NCBI RefSeq assembly: GCF_019049755.1
Contig: NZ_JAFMOS010000630.1
Location: forward strand, 1-38,602
Direction: 5' to 3'
DNA length: 38,602 bases
From: Rahnella perminowiae
GTDB taxonomy: Bacteria > Pseudomonadota > Gammaproteobacteria > Enterobacterales > Enterobacteriaceae
The notes beneath the pieces are model-generated. The model was not told where the DNA came from and made no database searches. It saw only the letters and a list, made by a program, of their open reading frames with translations. Position numbers and translations under genes: made by a program. Shown here piece after piece: positions 30,421 through 38,568 of this stretch. Positions within the stretch are counted from its first letter, which is position 1; every line of letters begins with the position of its first letter.

Positions 30421-30535
30421 TTTTAGTTTTCTAAAATTCATATTGCGAACGATTGCCTACAGAGTTACCACAGTAAGATGATTAATGACAACACTTTTCT
30501 TGCGTTATTATTTGCAGCCCGTTGCAGAATTCGTG

Positions 30536-30558
30536 AAAAATCGTCTGAAAAATCAGAC
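30536..30558 (-). terminator. Terminator of the MFS transporter gene
   Basis: On the minus strand GTCTGA-TTTT-TCAGAC forms a 6-bp stem followed by GATTTTTC. It overlaps the transporter stop codon and lies about 115 bp upstream of ilvL, so the transporter is probably transcribed apart from the ilv operon. Confidence 0.7.
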
Positions 30559-31791
30559 CTTAGCGCGATGATCAGTACTTTGATTATTTATTGTTCCGGC
30601 AATCGCTTTTCCGCGCGTATCACGGCCAAATGCTACCAGAACAGAAATCAGGATAGCGACGGTGCCGGCCACCATCGCCATCGCCAGTCCGTAATTATGC
30701 CCGTGGCTTTCTGCAATGTAGGCCTGAAGTGTCGCATTGACTGAAGCGATCAGATTACCGAGTTGGTAAACAAAACCCGGCAGAACAGCCCGCGTATTGG
30801 CTGGCACCAGTTCGGTCAGATAAGTCGGCACGACACCCCATGCGCCCTGCACCATAAACTGCATCAGGAACGCGCCCAACCCCAGCATCCATGAACCGCC
30901 AGAGAAAGCCCATAAAGGAATGACCGGCAAGGAAAGTAACGCGGCAATAATAATCGCTTTTTTACGGCCAATTTTCTCCGACAGCGAACCGAAGAATACT
31001 CCACCGATAATTGACGCGATATTGTAGCTAATGGCGATTAAACTGACGGTATGTGCATCAAAACCATGCTGAACTTTGAGGAAGGTCGGATAGAGATCTT
31101 GTGTACCGTGGCTGAAGAAATTAAAACCCGCCATCAGTACAACCAGATACACACACAGCTTCCAGTTTTTCTTCAGCACCGGCATCAGAGCCGTGCTCTC
31201 ATTACGCTCCCGTGCCGCCAGCCAGACCGGTGATTCCTGCACTTTAAACCAGATAAATGGCAGAAGAAAAATCGGAACAGCTCCGATGACAAACATCCCG
31301 CGCCAGCCGACGGTTTCGGACAGCAGGCCATACACCACCGCCGCCAGCAGATAACCAAACGGATAACCCGCCTGGAAAATCCCCGACATCACACCACGGG
31401 AACGGTCAGGTATGGTTTCCATCGCCAGAGAAGAAGCTACTCCCCAGACACCGCCCATCGCAATGCCATAAATTACGCGAAGGATGAGAAAAACCATCAG
31501 TGAAGGTGCCGCCGCAGTACACAGCTCGAAAAAAGAAAACAGTGCGATATTCACCATCAGCACCGGTTTGCGTCCATACTTTTCCGCTGCTCGCCCGAAC
31601 AGCAACGCCCCAATCGGCCGCACGGCCAACGTCAGCAGAATGGCCAGTGTCACCTGTTTGATATCCACCTGAAAGGCCGAAGCAATATCACTGAGCAGGA
31701 AGACTAAAATAAAGAAATCGAAAGCGTCGAGAGTCCAGCTCAGAAAGCTGGCGATGGCAACATTACGCTGCCGGGAAGTCCAACCAAACAT
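30553..31791 (-). CDS. MFS transporter, SHS/carboxylate-type
   Basis: A 412-residue major facilitator with about 12 membrane helices. Two copies of the MFS motif A loop are visible (GRAAEKYGRKPVLM near 65-78 and GSLSEKIGRKKAII near 261-274). The helix 1 sequence LDAFDFFIL has the D-x-x-D pattern of sialate:H+ and aromatic or monocarboxylate symporters, so an organic-acid substrate is likely, but it cannot be named. The ATG at 31791 has GGGA at suitable spacing; a GTG 39 bp upstream is less likely. E. coli has no gene here between ilvL and yifB. A link to branched-chain oxo acids is only a guess from position. Confidence 0.85.
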   Translation of the reverse strand: MFGWTSRQRNVAIASFLSWTLDAFDFFILVFLLSDIASAFQVDIKQVTLAILLTLAVRPIGALLFGRAAEKYGRKPVLMVNIALFSFFELCTAAAPSLMVFLILRVIYGIAMGGVWGVASSLAMETIPDRSRGVMSGIFQAGYPFGYLLAAVVYGLLSETVGWRGMFVIGAVPIFLLPFIWFKVQESPVWLAARERNESTALMPVLKKNWKLCVYLVVLMAGFNFFSHGTQDLYPTFLKVQHGFDAHTVSLIAISYNIASIIGGVFFGSLSEKIGRKKAIIIAALLSLPVIPLWAFSGGSWMLGLGAFLMQFMVQGAWGVVPTYLTELVPANTRAVLPGFVYQLGNLIASVNATLQAYIAESHGHNYGLAMAMVAGTVAILISVLVAFGRDTRGKAIAGTINNQSTDHRAKV

Positions 31792-32006
31792 GGGTGAGTC
31801 CCTATTCCGGAATAACTGTAGGCGGTGCACTCACCAGGAAATTGCGGAAAACCCCTGGTCAGGCAGAGAGATGTTAATTGGTGTCTGCATTTGTTTATTT
31901 ATTGTTAAATACAGCAAGATTAAACACCTCTGCCGGTATCATCGGCAACTTAATTAGGCCGCTAATTTGTTTCGAGAGCCCTCAAACTGTTAAGGAGTAT
32001 TACTGT

Positions 32007-32028
32007 CATTGCGGGACTGCTCGCATTC
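32007..32028 (+). promoter_or_regulatory. CRP-S (Sxy-dependent CRP) site of comM
   Basis: TGCGG-GACTGC-TCGCA matches the CRP-S core TGCGA-N6-TCGCA at nine of ten positions. CRP-S sites have C in place of T at the key half-site position and need Sxy (TfoX) with CRP. The centre at 32017.5 is about 61 bp upstream of the start predicted from the TTGACT promoter, the classical class I CRP position. Competence gene comM carries such sites in gamma-proteobacteria. Confidence 0.7.
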
Positions 32029-32043
32029 CTCCAGGTTAAGCTG

Positions 32044-32072
32044 TTGACTTGCAGATTATTTTTCCATGACAT
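32044..32072 (+). promoter_or_regulatory. Candidate comM promoter
   Basis: -35 TTGACT (32044-32049) and -10 TGACAT (32067-32072) stand 17 bp apart. The -10 is poor (three of six), as expected for an activator-dependent promoter, and transcription would start near 32079. Confidence 0.45.
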
Positions 32073-32156
32073 TACACATTGCAGAAATTCTCTCCCCGAA
32101 AGCGTTCCTGACTCAGGCATGCTGCTGTCAGGAGATCTCATAGCAAAGGAAAAAGC

Positions 32157-33692
32157 ATGTCATTAGCCGTGGTGTATACCCGCGCATCGCTGGGGGTTCA
32201 GGCACCGGGTGTCTCGGTTGAAGTTCACATCAGCAATGGATTACCCGCCCTGACATTGGTAGGTTTGCCCGAAACCACTGTCAAGGAGGCCAGAGATCGG
32301 GTTCGCAGCGCCATCATCAACTGCGGGTTCACTTTTCCCGCAAAACGCATCACCGTCAATCTTGCGCCTGCTGATTTACCCAAAGAAGGGGGCCGGTATG
32401 ATTTGTCCATCGCGCTGGCGATTCTGGTGGCCTCAGAGCAACTTCAGGGCGATAAGCTTGAAGAGTACGAATTTCTGGGTGAGCTCGGTCTTTCTGGTGC
32501 GTTGCGCAGCGTGAATGGTGCGATTCCGGCGGCACTGGAGGCAAAAAAAGAAGGCCGGGTGTTGATCCTGCCGCAAAGTAATCAAACGGAAATGACGCTG
32601 CTGGAGCCCGGTGTGGCGCTGGTTGCCGGGCATTTATTGCAGGTCTGCGCGTTTATACAGGGAGAAAGTAGCCTGCCACCGATTGAATTCCCGGCACAAC
32701 CGACCCGGCTTGCGCATCAGCCTGATATTGCCGATATTATCGGGCAGGAGCAATCAAAGCGCGCGCTCGAAGTAGCGGCAGCGGGAGGGCATAATCTATT
32801 ACTGATTGGACCGCCTGGTACCGGAAAAACCATGCTGGCCAGCCGGTTGCCCGGATTATTGCCGCCCATGAGTAACGAGGAAAAGCTGGAAACCGCCGCC
32901 ATTGCCAGCCTGGTGTATAACCCGGAAGAAAACGATGAATTCTCCCGTATTCGCCCTTTCCGTGCTCCGCATCACAGCACTTCAATGAGCGCACTGGTGG
33001 GCGGCGGCTCGTTACCCAGACCAGGAGAAATATCGCTGGCACATAACGGCGTATTGTTTCTCGACGAACTGCCTGAGTTTCAGCGGCAGGTTCTCGATGC
33101 TTTGCGCCAACCCATGGAATCAGGCGAAATCACTATTTCCCGCGCGAGGGCGAAAGTGCGCTATCCGGCAAGGACACAGCTGATTGCAGCGATGAATCCC
33201 AGCCCGACAGGACATTATCAGGGCATTCATAACCGTACGCCGCCACAGCAGGTTTTACGCTATCTGAGCCGGCTTTCCGGTCCGTTTCTCGACAGATTCG
33301 ATCTGTCGATTGAAGTCCCGCTCCTGCCGCCCGGCATTTTGAGCCAGCAGAACTCGACGCCCGCGCTCAGGGAAAGTAGTGTGCACGTGCGGGAACGGGT
33401 GTTGATCGCCAGAGAAATTCAGTTAAAACGCGCAGGAAAAATCAACGCGCACCTGAGCAGCAGCGAAGTGGAGACGTACTGCGGGTTAACCAAAGCAGAT
33501 GCTGAATTTCTGGAAGAGGTGCTGCATAAACTGGGATTGTCTGTCAGGGCCTGGCACCGCATTCTGAAAGTGGCAAGAACACTGGCGGATCTGGGGGGCA
33601 TAGAATCGATTGAAAGGCGACATCTTGCGGAGGCGTTAAGCTATCGCAGCATGGATAGGCTATTGTTAAACCTGCATAAGAGTCTGGCATAA
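32157..33692 (+). CDS. comM: ComM/YifB Mg-chelatase-like AAA+ ATPase
   Basis: ComM (YifB) is a hexameric AAA+ helicase that promotes branch migration during integration of transforming DNA in naturally competent bacteria. The 511-residue protein (E. coli YifB about 506) has an N-terminal Lon-like ChlI domain (about 20-140), Walker A GPPGTGKT at 218-225, Walker B VLFLDELPE at 299-307, and a C-terminal Mg-chelatase lid domain (about 410-505). AAGGA lies 7 nt before the ATG. No natural competence is implied by this gene alone; the CRP-S site suggests it belongs to an Sxy regulon. Confidence 0.95.
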   Translation: MSLAVVYTRASLGVQAPGVSVEVHISNGLPALTLVGLPETTVKEARDRVRSAIINCGFTFPAKRITVNLAPADLPKEGGRYDLSIALAILVASEQLQGDKLEEYEFLGELGLSGALRSVNGAIPAALEAKKEGRVLILPQSNQTEMTLLEPGVALVAGHLLQVCAFIQGESSLPPIEFPAQPTRLAHQPDIADIIGQEQSKRALEVAAAGGHNLLLIGPPGTGKTMLASRLPGLLPPMSNEEKLETAAIASLVYNPEENDEFSRIRPFRAPHHSTSMSALVGGGSLPRPGEISLAHNGVLFLDELPEFQRQVLDALRQPMESGEITISRARAKVRYPARTQLIAAMNPSPTGHYQGIHNRTPPQQVLRYLSRLSGPFLDRFDLSIEVPLLPPGILSQQNSTPALRESSVHVRERVLIAREIQLKRAGKINAHLSSSEVETYCGLTKADAEFLEEVLHKLGLSVRAWHRILKVARTLADLGGIESIERRHLAEALSYRSMDRLLLNLHKSLA

Positions 33693-33714
33693 AAAACGGG
33701 GCATCGCCCCGTTT
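33691..33714. terminator. Bidirectional comM/maoP terminator
   Basis: AAACGGGGC-ATC-GCCCCGTTT is a perfect 9-bp stem. On the minus strand it is followed by TTTTTT, a strong terminator for maoP; on the plus strand the stem ends GTTTCATTAG, a weaker terminator for comM. It overlaps the comM stop codon and lies 3 bp from the maoP stop. Confidence 0.85.
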
Positions 33715-33716
33715 CA

Positions 33717-34055
33717 TTAGTCATCACTTTCCGTGTAGTCTTCTACAGCGTCGGCCTGCGGTTTACCGCCAGACAACGTGTGGAATTTCTTCGGACGACG
33801 CGTGCGGACAATGTATTTGTTCCACACTTTTTCTGCATCCGTGACAGGTTCGCGTGTACCGCGGCAAACCTCCAGGAACAGTTTTTCTTCGTCGGTAACG
33901 GGCTCACGTTTTCCCAGATCCAGCTCGTTAAACGCGAAGCCGTAACGTTCTAGCATTTGCGCTTCTTTAATGGTGAAATCGCCATGCCGGGAGAACCCGC
34001 GAGGGTAATGTTTATTATCAAAAAAACGACTTGTCGTGGTGAAGCTTTCCGCCAT
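33717..34055 (-). CDS. maoP: Ori macrodomain protein MaoP
   Basis: MaoP (YifE) acts with the site maoS to organise the Ori macrodomain in E. coli. From the chosen start it has 112 residues, the same as E. coli, and is soluble and charged. It contains two repeats of [11 protein letters not shown] and [11 protein letters not shown] type at about 48-74, and ends [21 protein letters not shown]-like acidic residues. The open frame extends 26 codons upstream, but the ATG at 34055 has AGGAG at 8 nt and yields the family start MAESFTTT. Confidence 0.95.
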   Translation of the reverse strand: MAESFTTTSRFFDNKHYPRGFSRHGDFTIKEAQMLERYGFAFNELDLGKREPVTDEEKLFLEVCRGTREPVTDAEKVWNKYIVRTRRPKKFHTLSGGKPQADAVEDYTESDD

Positions 34056-34091
34056 CTGACACGCTCCTAATTCTCTCATGGTCGTGCTGTT

Positions 34092-34108
34092 ATGGCGCGG
34101 AGTATTAG
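34092..34108 (-). promoter_or_regulatory. Candidate maoS site
   Basis: The minus-strand 17-mer CTAATACTCCGCGCCAT lies 37 bp upstream of maoP. In E. coli the MaoP-dependent site maoS is a 17-bp sequence upstream of maoP; from memory it has this sequence, which I cannot check here. The maoP -10 box overlaps it, so MaoP could also regulate its own promoter. Confidence 0.6.
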
Positions 34109-34129
34109 TTAGGCTTGACATTGTGTAAA
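34101..34129 (-). promoter_or_regulatory. maoP promoter
   Basis: On the minus strand -35 TTTACA (34124-34129) and -10 AATACT (34101-34106) have exactly 17 bp between them. The -10 lies within the candidate maoS site and the promoter overlaps the divergent hdfR promoter. Confidence 0.6.
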
Positions 34130-34143
34130 ACAAAACATTTAAA
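34115..34143 (+). promoter_or_regulatory. hdfR promoter
   Basis: A consensus -35 TTGACA (34115-34120) is followed at 17 bp by TTTAAA (34138-34143), or at 18 bp by TTAAAT. It shares DNA with the maoP promoter on the other strand, so polymerases for the two genes should compete. Confidence 0.6.
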
Positions 34144-34173
34144 TCTTAACGACAAAAAATATTGGAGATAGTT

Positions 34174-34998
34174 TTGGACACGGAATTACTGAAAACCTTT
34201 TTGGAGGTCAGTAGAACTCGCCACTTTGGTCGGGCGGCGGAATCCCTTTACCTGACGCAATCTGCTGTCAGCTTTCGTATCCGACAACTGGAAACTCAAC
34301 TGGGCGCCAATTTATTCACACGGCATCGCAATAACATCCGCTTAACGCCCGCAGGAGAACGACTGCTGCCTTATGCAGAGAACCTGATGTCAACGTGGCA
34401 GATGGCGAAAAAAGAGGTTGTACGCTCGTTACAGCACACAGAATTGTCGATTGGTGCCACGGCGTCACTCTGGGAAGCTTATCTGACACCGTGGATGCAG
34501 TCTCTGTACACTCAGCGGGGTACGCTGAGACTGGAGGCGCGCATTGCCCTTCGTCAGTCGCTGGTGAAGCAATTGCATGAAAGACAATTGGATTTGCTGA
34601 TTACCACCGAGCCACCAAAGATGGACGAGCTCTCAAGTCAGTTGCTGGGTAATTTCTCGTTACGACTTTTCTCATCAAAGAAAACGGTCAGAGGCGAACA
34701 GTCGCCCTATGTGAAGCTGGAATGGGGCGCTGATTTTCCTCAGCAGGAAAAATTACAAAATAGCGATCAGGAACCGATACTGACCACAACCTCTGCGCAT
34801 CTGACGCGTCAGTTGCTGGAAAATACCGGAGGCTGTGCGTTTCTGCCTGCGCACTGGGCTAAAGAATATCCACAACTGGCCGCACATGAAGATGTTCCGC
34901 CGGTGATCCGCCCGCTTTACGCCGTCTGGCTGCAAACCAGCGATCAGCAGGTTTTGATCCGTCAGTTACTCAAAACGCCGCTGATCACTAATTTCTGA
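34174..34998 (+). CDS. hdfR: LysR-type regulator HdfR
   Basis: HdfR is a LysR-type regulator; in E. coli it is H-NS dependent, represses flhDC and activates gltBD. From the chosen start the protein has 274 residues. The N-terminal helix-turn-helix [20 protein letters not shown] (about 18-37) is almost identical to E. coli, while the effector domain is more divergent. The start is a TTG with GGAG six bases upstream, giving [15 protein letters not shown], read as Met. An in-frame TTG at 34162 lacks a ribosome site. Confidence 0.93.
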   Translation: MDTELLKTFLEVSRTRHFGRAAESLYLTQSAVSFRIRQLETQLGANLFTRHRNNIRLTPAGERLLPYAENLMSTWQMAKKEVVRSLQHTELSIGATASLWEAYLTPWMQSLYTQRGTLRLEARIALRQSLVKQLHERQLDLLITTEPPKMDELSSQLLGNFSLRLFSSKKTVRGEQSPYVKLEWGADFPQQEKLQNSDQEPILTTTSAHLTRQLLENTGGCAFLPAHWAKEYPQLAAHEDVPPVIRPLYAVWLQTSDQQVLIRQLLKTPLITNF

Positions 34999-34999
34999 C

Positions 35000-35020
35000 A
35001 CCGTCCTGTTTCAGGACGGT
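35000..35020. terminator. Hairpin between convergent hdfR and yjfF
   Basis: ACCGTCCTG-TTT-CAGGACGGT is a perfect 9-bp stem starting 2 bp after the hdfR stop and overlapping the end of yjfF. Neither side has a real T-tract, so termination would be weak or Rho-assisted. Confidence 0.5.
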
Positions 35021-35997
35021 TCTGGCCGCGGATGCCGCGCTCTTCTGGCTGTCCAGAAGCTGCCCATCCCTTTTTGCAATCCGATGAAAACAAACAATAA
35101 AACGCCCATCACGATTTTGGTCCACCATGAACTCAGCGTACCATCGAAGGTGATATAGGTTTGGATCAGCCCCTGAATGAGCACACCAAACAAGCTGCCT
35201 AAAACCGTGCCTACGCCACCACTCAGTAATGTCCCGCCGATCACGACAGAAGCAATAGCATCCAGTTCAACACCACTCGCTGCGAGAGCATAGCCCGCAG
35301 AAGTGTAAAGGGAGAAAATAATGCCGGATAACACCGCCAGCGTGCTGGATAGCATATAGATATAAATCGTGGTCCGCCGCACAGGCACCCCCATCAGCGC
35401 AGCCGATACATTGCTGCCACCGACGGCATAGACGTTGTTACCGAATCGCGTACGATGCGCCAGAATAATGCCGCCAAGCACCACCAATAGCATGACCAGA
35501 GCCAGCAAGGTAAAACGACCACCACCGGGCATTTTCCAGGCATAATTGGCGAGGAAGTCATAAACCGGATGATTAATCGGCAACGATTCTTCCGAAACAA
35601 TAAAACTCATACCGCGCACAAAAAACATGCCCGCCAGCGTGATGATGAAAGCCGGCAGTTTCAGCGTATCAATGATCCAACCCATCAGCGCACCAAAGAT
35701 AGCTCCCATCAACAGGACGATGACAAAAGCATAACCCGGTGCGATGCCATAAGTGCCGATAAGTTTCGCCAGCAAAACGCCGGTGAAAGCGATAACAGAA
35801 CCTACTGACAGGTCGATACCACCTGACAAGATGACAAAGGTCATCCCCACGGCCACGATGCCAAGAAATGCGTTATCCGTGAGCAAATCAAAAAACACCC
35901 GTGTGGAGGCAAAACCAGGAAATTGCGTAAAGCAATAGGCGTATCCGGCCAGAAAAACCGCAATAGTAATCAGCAGGGGCAGATTTCTTTTGAGCAT
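35011..35997 (-). CDS. yjfF: Sugar ABC permease, YjfF type
   Basis: This 328-residue protein is one of two BPD/RbsC-like inner-membrane permeases of a carbohydrate ABC importer (CUT2 family). It is closely similar to E. coli YjfF, part of the YtfQRT-YjfF galactofuranose system. It has about nine hydrophobic helices and the family signature AVGMTFVILSGGIDLSVGS at about 49-67. The ATG overlaps the ytfT stop by one base (TAATG), with GGAGGAAGGG upstream. It is the last gene of the operon. Substrate is inferred from the E. coli match. Confidence 0.93.
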   Translation of the reverse strand: MLKRNLPLLITIAVFLAGYAYCFTQFPGFASTRVFFDLLTDNAFLGIVAVGMTFVILSGGIDLSVGSVIAFTGVLLAKLIGTYGIAPGYAFVIVLLMGAIFGALMGWIIDTLKLPAFIITLAGMFFVRGMSFIVSEESLPINHPVYDFLANYAWKMPGGGRFTLLALVMLLVVLGGIILAHRTRFGNNVYAVGGSNVSAALMGVPVRRTTIYIYMLSSTLAVLSGIIFSLYTSAGYALAASGVELDAIASVVIGGTLLSGGVGTVLGSLFGVLIQGLIQTYITFDGTLSSWWTKIVMGVLLFVFIGLQKGMGSFWTARRARHPRPEPS

Positions 35998-37016
35998 TAT
36001 CCCTTCCTCCGGAACAGATTACTGAGAGAAACGCGGGGCGATTGCACCACCAGTACCGCAAGCACCACCAGCGCTTTCAGCACCAGGTTGAATTCCGGTT
36101 TGAAGCCGGAGAGCAAAATGCCGGTATTCATTCCCTGAATGATTAGTGCACCGACAACTGAAAGAAGCAGGTTAAAACGTCCACCCAGCAACGAGCCACC
36201 ACCGATGACGACGGCAAGTATGGCATCAAGTTCCAGCCATAATCCGGCATTATTGGCATCTGCACCGCGAATATCGGCGGTGACGATAACACCCGCAACA
36301 GCCGCGCAAATCCCACAAATAACGTAAGTGGAGATCAGCACTAAACGAGCATTTACGCCGGCGTTATAAGCAGAACGGATATTGATACCCACGGATTCGA
36401 TAAACAGGCCAAGTGCCGTTTTCCGTGTCAGCACCCAGACCAGAACCAGCATGACGACGGCAATAATCACCGGCATTGGCAGGTAGAATAAAGACCCGCT
36501 GCCGAACTGCGACAGGCCATTGTGCTCGAACGTGACGATCTGTCCTTGCGTAATCAGCTGCGCGATACCGCGCCCTGCAACCATCAGCATCAGCGTGGCA
36601 ACAATCGGCTGAATTTGCAGGACAGCGACCAGAAAGCCATTCCACAAACCGCATATTGCGCCCACCCCGACCGAGGCCAGCAAGACTATCATTAGCGGAT
36701 ATCCTTGCACCGTCATGGTTGCGGCTGTCGCGCCGGCAATCGCCATGACTGCACCTACGGAAAGGTCGATGCCGCCGGTCGCGATAACCAGTGTCATTCC
36801 GAGTGCCAGCAAAGCGACAGGCGCACCACGGTTGAAAATATCAACCAGGCTGCCAAACAAACGGCCATCCTGAATATGAATTGAGAAAAAGCCCGGGGCG
36901 ACCAGACTGTCGATCACTAATATTGCGAAGAAAGCGCCGATTTGCGTGGCGCCTTTAGGAAATACCCATCTTACTTTGCGCGGTTTTCCCGTCATTGGCA
37001 GGCTCCTGTTGTTCAT
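35997..37016 (-). CDS. ytfT: Sugar ABC permease, YtfT type
   Basis: The second RbsC-like permease, 339 residues, close to E. coli YtfT. It carries ALGMTLVIATGGIDLSVGAV at about 72-91, DIRGADANNAGLWLELDAI and GGGSLLGGRFN in later loops, and about nine membrane helices. A start 24 bp upstream (37040) would overlap ytfR, but the ATG at 37016 has AGGAG six bases before it and leaves 10 bp after ytfR. Confidence 0.93.
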   Translation of the reverse strand: MNNRSLPMTGKPRKVRWVFPKGATQIGAFFAILVIDSLVAPGFFSIHIQDGRLFGSLVDIFNRGAPVALLALGMTLVIATGGIDLSVGAVMAIAGATAATMTVQGYPLMIVLLASVGVGAICGLWNGFLVAVLQIQPIVATLMLMVAGRGIAQLITQGQIVTFEHNGLSQFGSGSLFYLPMPVIIAVVMLVLVWVLTRKTALGLFIESVGINIRSAYNAGVNARLVLISTYVICGICAAVAGVIVTADIRGADANNAGLWLELDAILAVVIGGGSLLGGRFNLLLSVVGALIIQGMNTGILLSGFKPEFNLVLKALVVLAVLVVQSPRVSLSNLFRRKG

Positions 37017-37026
37017 CACTGTCTCC

Positions 37027-38535
37027 TCATTGCGCCGCAATGGCTTTCATAATGGCTGGCACGGAGATATCAGCCTGATCAATTTCGGCAACATGACGAC
37101 GGTCGCGTAAGACGACAATACGATCGGCATAGCCCGCCAGTTCTTCCAGTTCAGATGAAACAACCAGTAACGCCAGGCCTTCGTCGCAAAGTTTTTCAAT
37201 CAGACGAATAATTTCTGCATGCGCACCGACATCAATGCCGCGGGTAGGTTCATCAAGAATGAGGAAACGGGGATGAGTCGCAAGCCAGCGGGACAGCAAC
37301 ACTTTTTGCTGATTACCGCCGGAAAGATACTGAATTTCCTGTTCAGTGCCGGGCGTACGAATGCCCAGTAATTTGATAAATTTCTCGGCTATCTGATGCT
37401 GTTCCTTCATGGGCAAAGGACGCAACCAGCCACGCTGAGCCTGTAAGGCAAGAATGATATTTTCTCGCACCGTGGCCGCGCCGATAATGCCATCAGTTTT
37501 GCGATCTTCCGGGCAGTAACCAAAACCCAGTTTCGCCGCCTTTCTGGGTGTGCTGATGGTTTCTTCTTTACCATCGACGTGCGCCTTGCCACTGTCATGC
37601 CCTTTAATGCCGAAAATCAGCTGAGCGGTTTCTGTCCGTCCGGATCCCAGTAAACCCGCCAGCCCGACGATTTCACCCCGACGCACTTTTAAATCAAAAT
37701 TTTCGACCACCCCGCGACGACCGTAGTCTTTGAAATCGACTAACGGTTGCCCGGTCACATTTCTATGCTCAGTCCGTTTGAGCAGGTTTTCATCAAAACT
37801 GTGTCCCAGCATCATCGGCACGAGATCAATACGCGGTAAATCCACCGTTCGTTCAGACCCGACGTGCTTACCATTTCGCAAAACGGTGATCCGGTCACTG
37901 ATGCGGTAAACCTGATCGAGGAAATGGGTCACGAAAATCATTCCCACCCCTTTATCACGCAATTGCATCAAAATATCGAGCAGCATACTGACTTCTTTGG
38001 CATCGAGACTGGCGGTGGGTTCATCAAGAATTAAAACCTGCGCGGACAGATCAACAGCGCGGGCGATTGCCACGATTTGCTGAATCGCGATGGAATAGGT
38101 TGAAAGTGGCTGGCTGACATCCAGATGCAGGCCATAGCCTTCCAAAAGTGCTTCGGCTTGTTGTTCCATCTTGCGCTGATTGACCAGCCCGAAACGGGTT
38201 GGCTCGCGCCCGATGAACAGATTGGCAGCGACAGAGATATTCGGCAGAAGATTGACTTCCTGATATACCGTACCAATTCCCAGCGACTGAGCATCGGCAG
38301 TATCAATTGGCTCGATCGGTTTTCCGTTAAGGAAGACCTGCCCCGCAGAACGTTTATAGACACCGGTAAGGGCTTTAATCATTGTTGATTTGCCAGCACC
38401 GTTCTCACCCAAAAGTGCGACGATCTCACCGCTTTCGAGGGTAAAGTCGACATTTTCCAGCGCTTTTACACCGGGAAATTCGACCGATAAGCCGCGCACT
38501 TCGAGCAGCGTTTTTGAAACTGGATTATCCGTCAC
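37027..38535 (-). CDS. ytfR: Sugar ABC ATPase, YtfR type
   Basis: This 502-residue tandem ABC ATPase of the sugar CUT2 (RbsA/MglA-like) type drives uptake by the YtfT-YjfF permeases. Domain 1 has Walker A GENGAGKS at 43-50 and LDEPTASLD; domain 2 (about 260-500) has the degenerate Walker A LLGSGRTE, the signature LSGGNQQK and LDEPTRGIDVG. E. coli YtfR is 500 residues. The start is a GTG with GGAG at 7 nt. The binding-protein gene (ytfQ) normally precedes it and would lie past the right edge of the window. Confidence 0.94.
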   Translation of the reverse strand: MTDNPVSKTLLEVRGLSVEFPGVKALENVDFTLESGEIVALLGENGAGKSTMIKALTGVYKRSAGQVFLNGKPIEPIDTADAQSLGIGTVYQEVNLLPNISVAANLFIGREPTRFGLVNQRKMEQQAEALLEGYGLHLDVSQPLSTYSIAIQQIVAIARAVDLSAQVLILDEPTASLDAKEVSMLLDILMQLRDKGVGMIFVTHFLDQVYRISDRITVLRNGKHVGSERTVDLPRIDLVPMMLGHSFDENLLKRTEHRNVTGQPLVDFKDYGRRGVVENFDLKVRRGEIVGLAGLLGSGRTETAQLIFGIKGHDSGKAHVDGKEETISTPRKAAKLGFGYCPEDRKTDGIIGAATVRENIILALQAQRGWLRPLPMKEQHQIAEKFIKLLGIRTPGTEQEIQYLSGGNQQKVLLSRWLATHPRFLILDEPTRGIDVGAHAEIIRLIEKLCDEGLALLVVSSELEELAGYADRIVVLRDRRHVAEIDQADISVPAIMKAIAAQ

Positions 38536-38553
38536 GTCACTACTCCTGCTGCA

Positions 38554-38568
38554 TTCGCGATAAGCGAA
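38554..38568 (-). other. Hairpin upstream of ytfR
   Basis: TTCGC-N5-GCGAA gives a short stem in the segment before ytfR, with no T-tract. In binding-protein operons such hairpins between the first and second gene often protect the 3' end of the abundant binding-protein message; that role here is inferred. The rest of 38536-38602 shows no gene start. Confidence 0.4.

Larger units (their letters stand above)
31792..32156. promoter_or_regulatory. MFS/comM divergent intergenic region with dyads
   Basis: A 365-bp divergent gap without a gene. Three tandem inverted repeats lie in its middle: TGCCG-N7-CGGCA (31931-31947), AATTAG-N4-CTAATT (31952-31967) and GTTTCGAG-N4-CTCAAAC (31969-31987). They may be operators for an unseen regulator of the transporter. 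To their right are the CRP-S site and promoter of comM. The transporter promoter is not clear in the AT-rich stretch 31880-31925. Confidence 0.5.
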
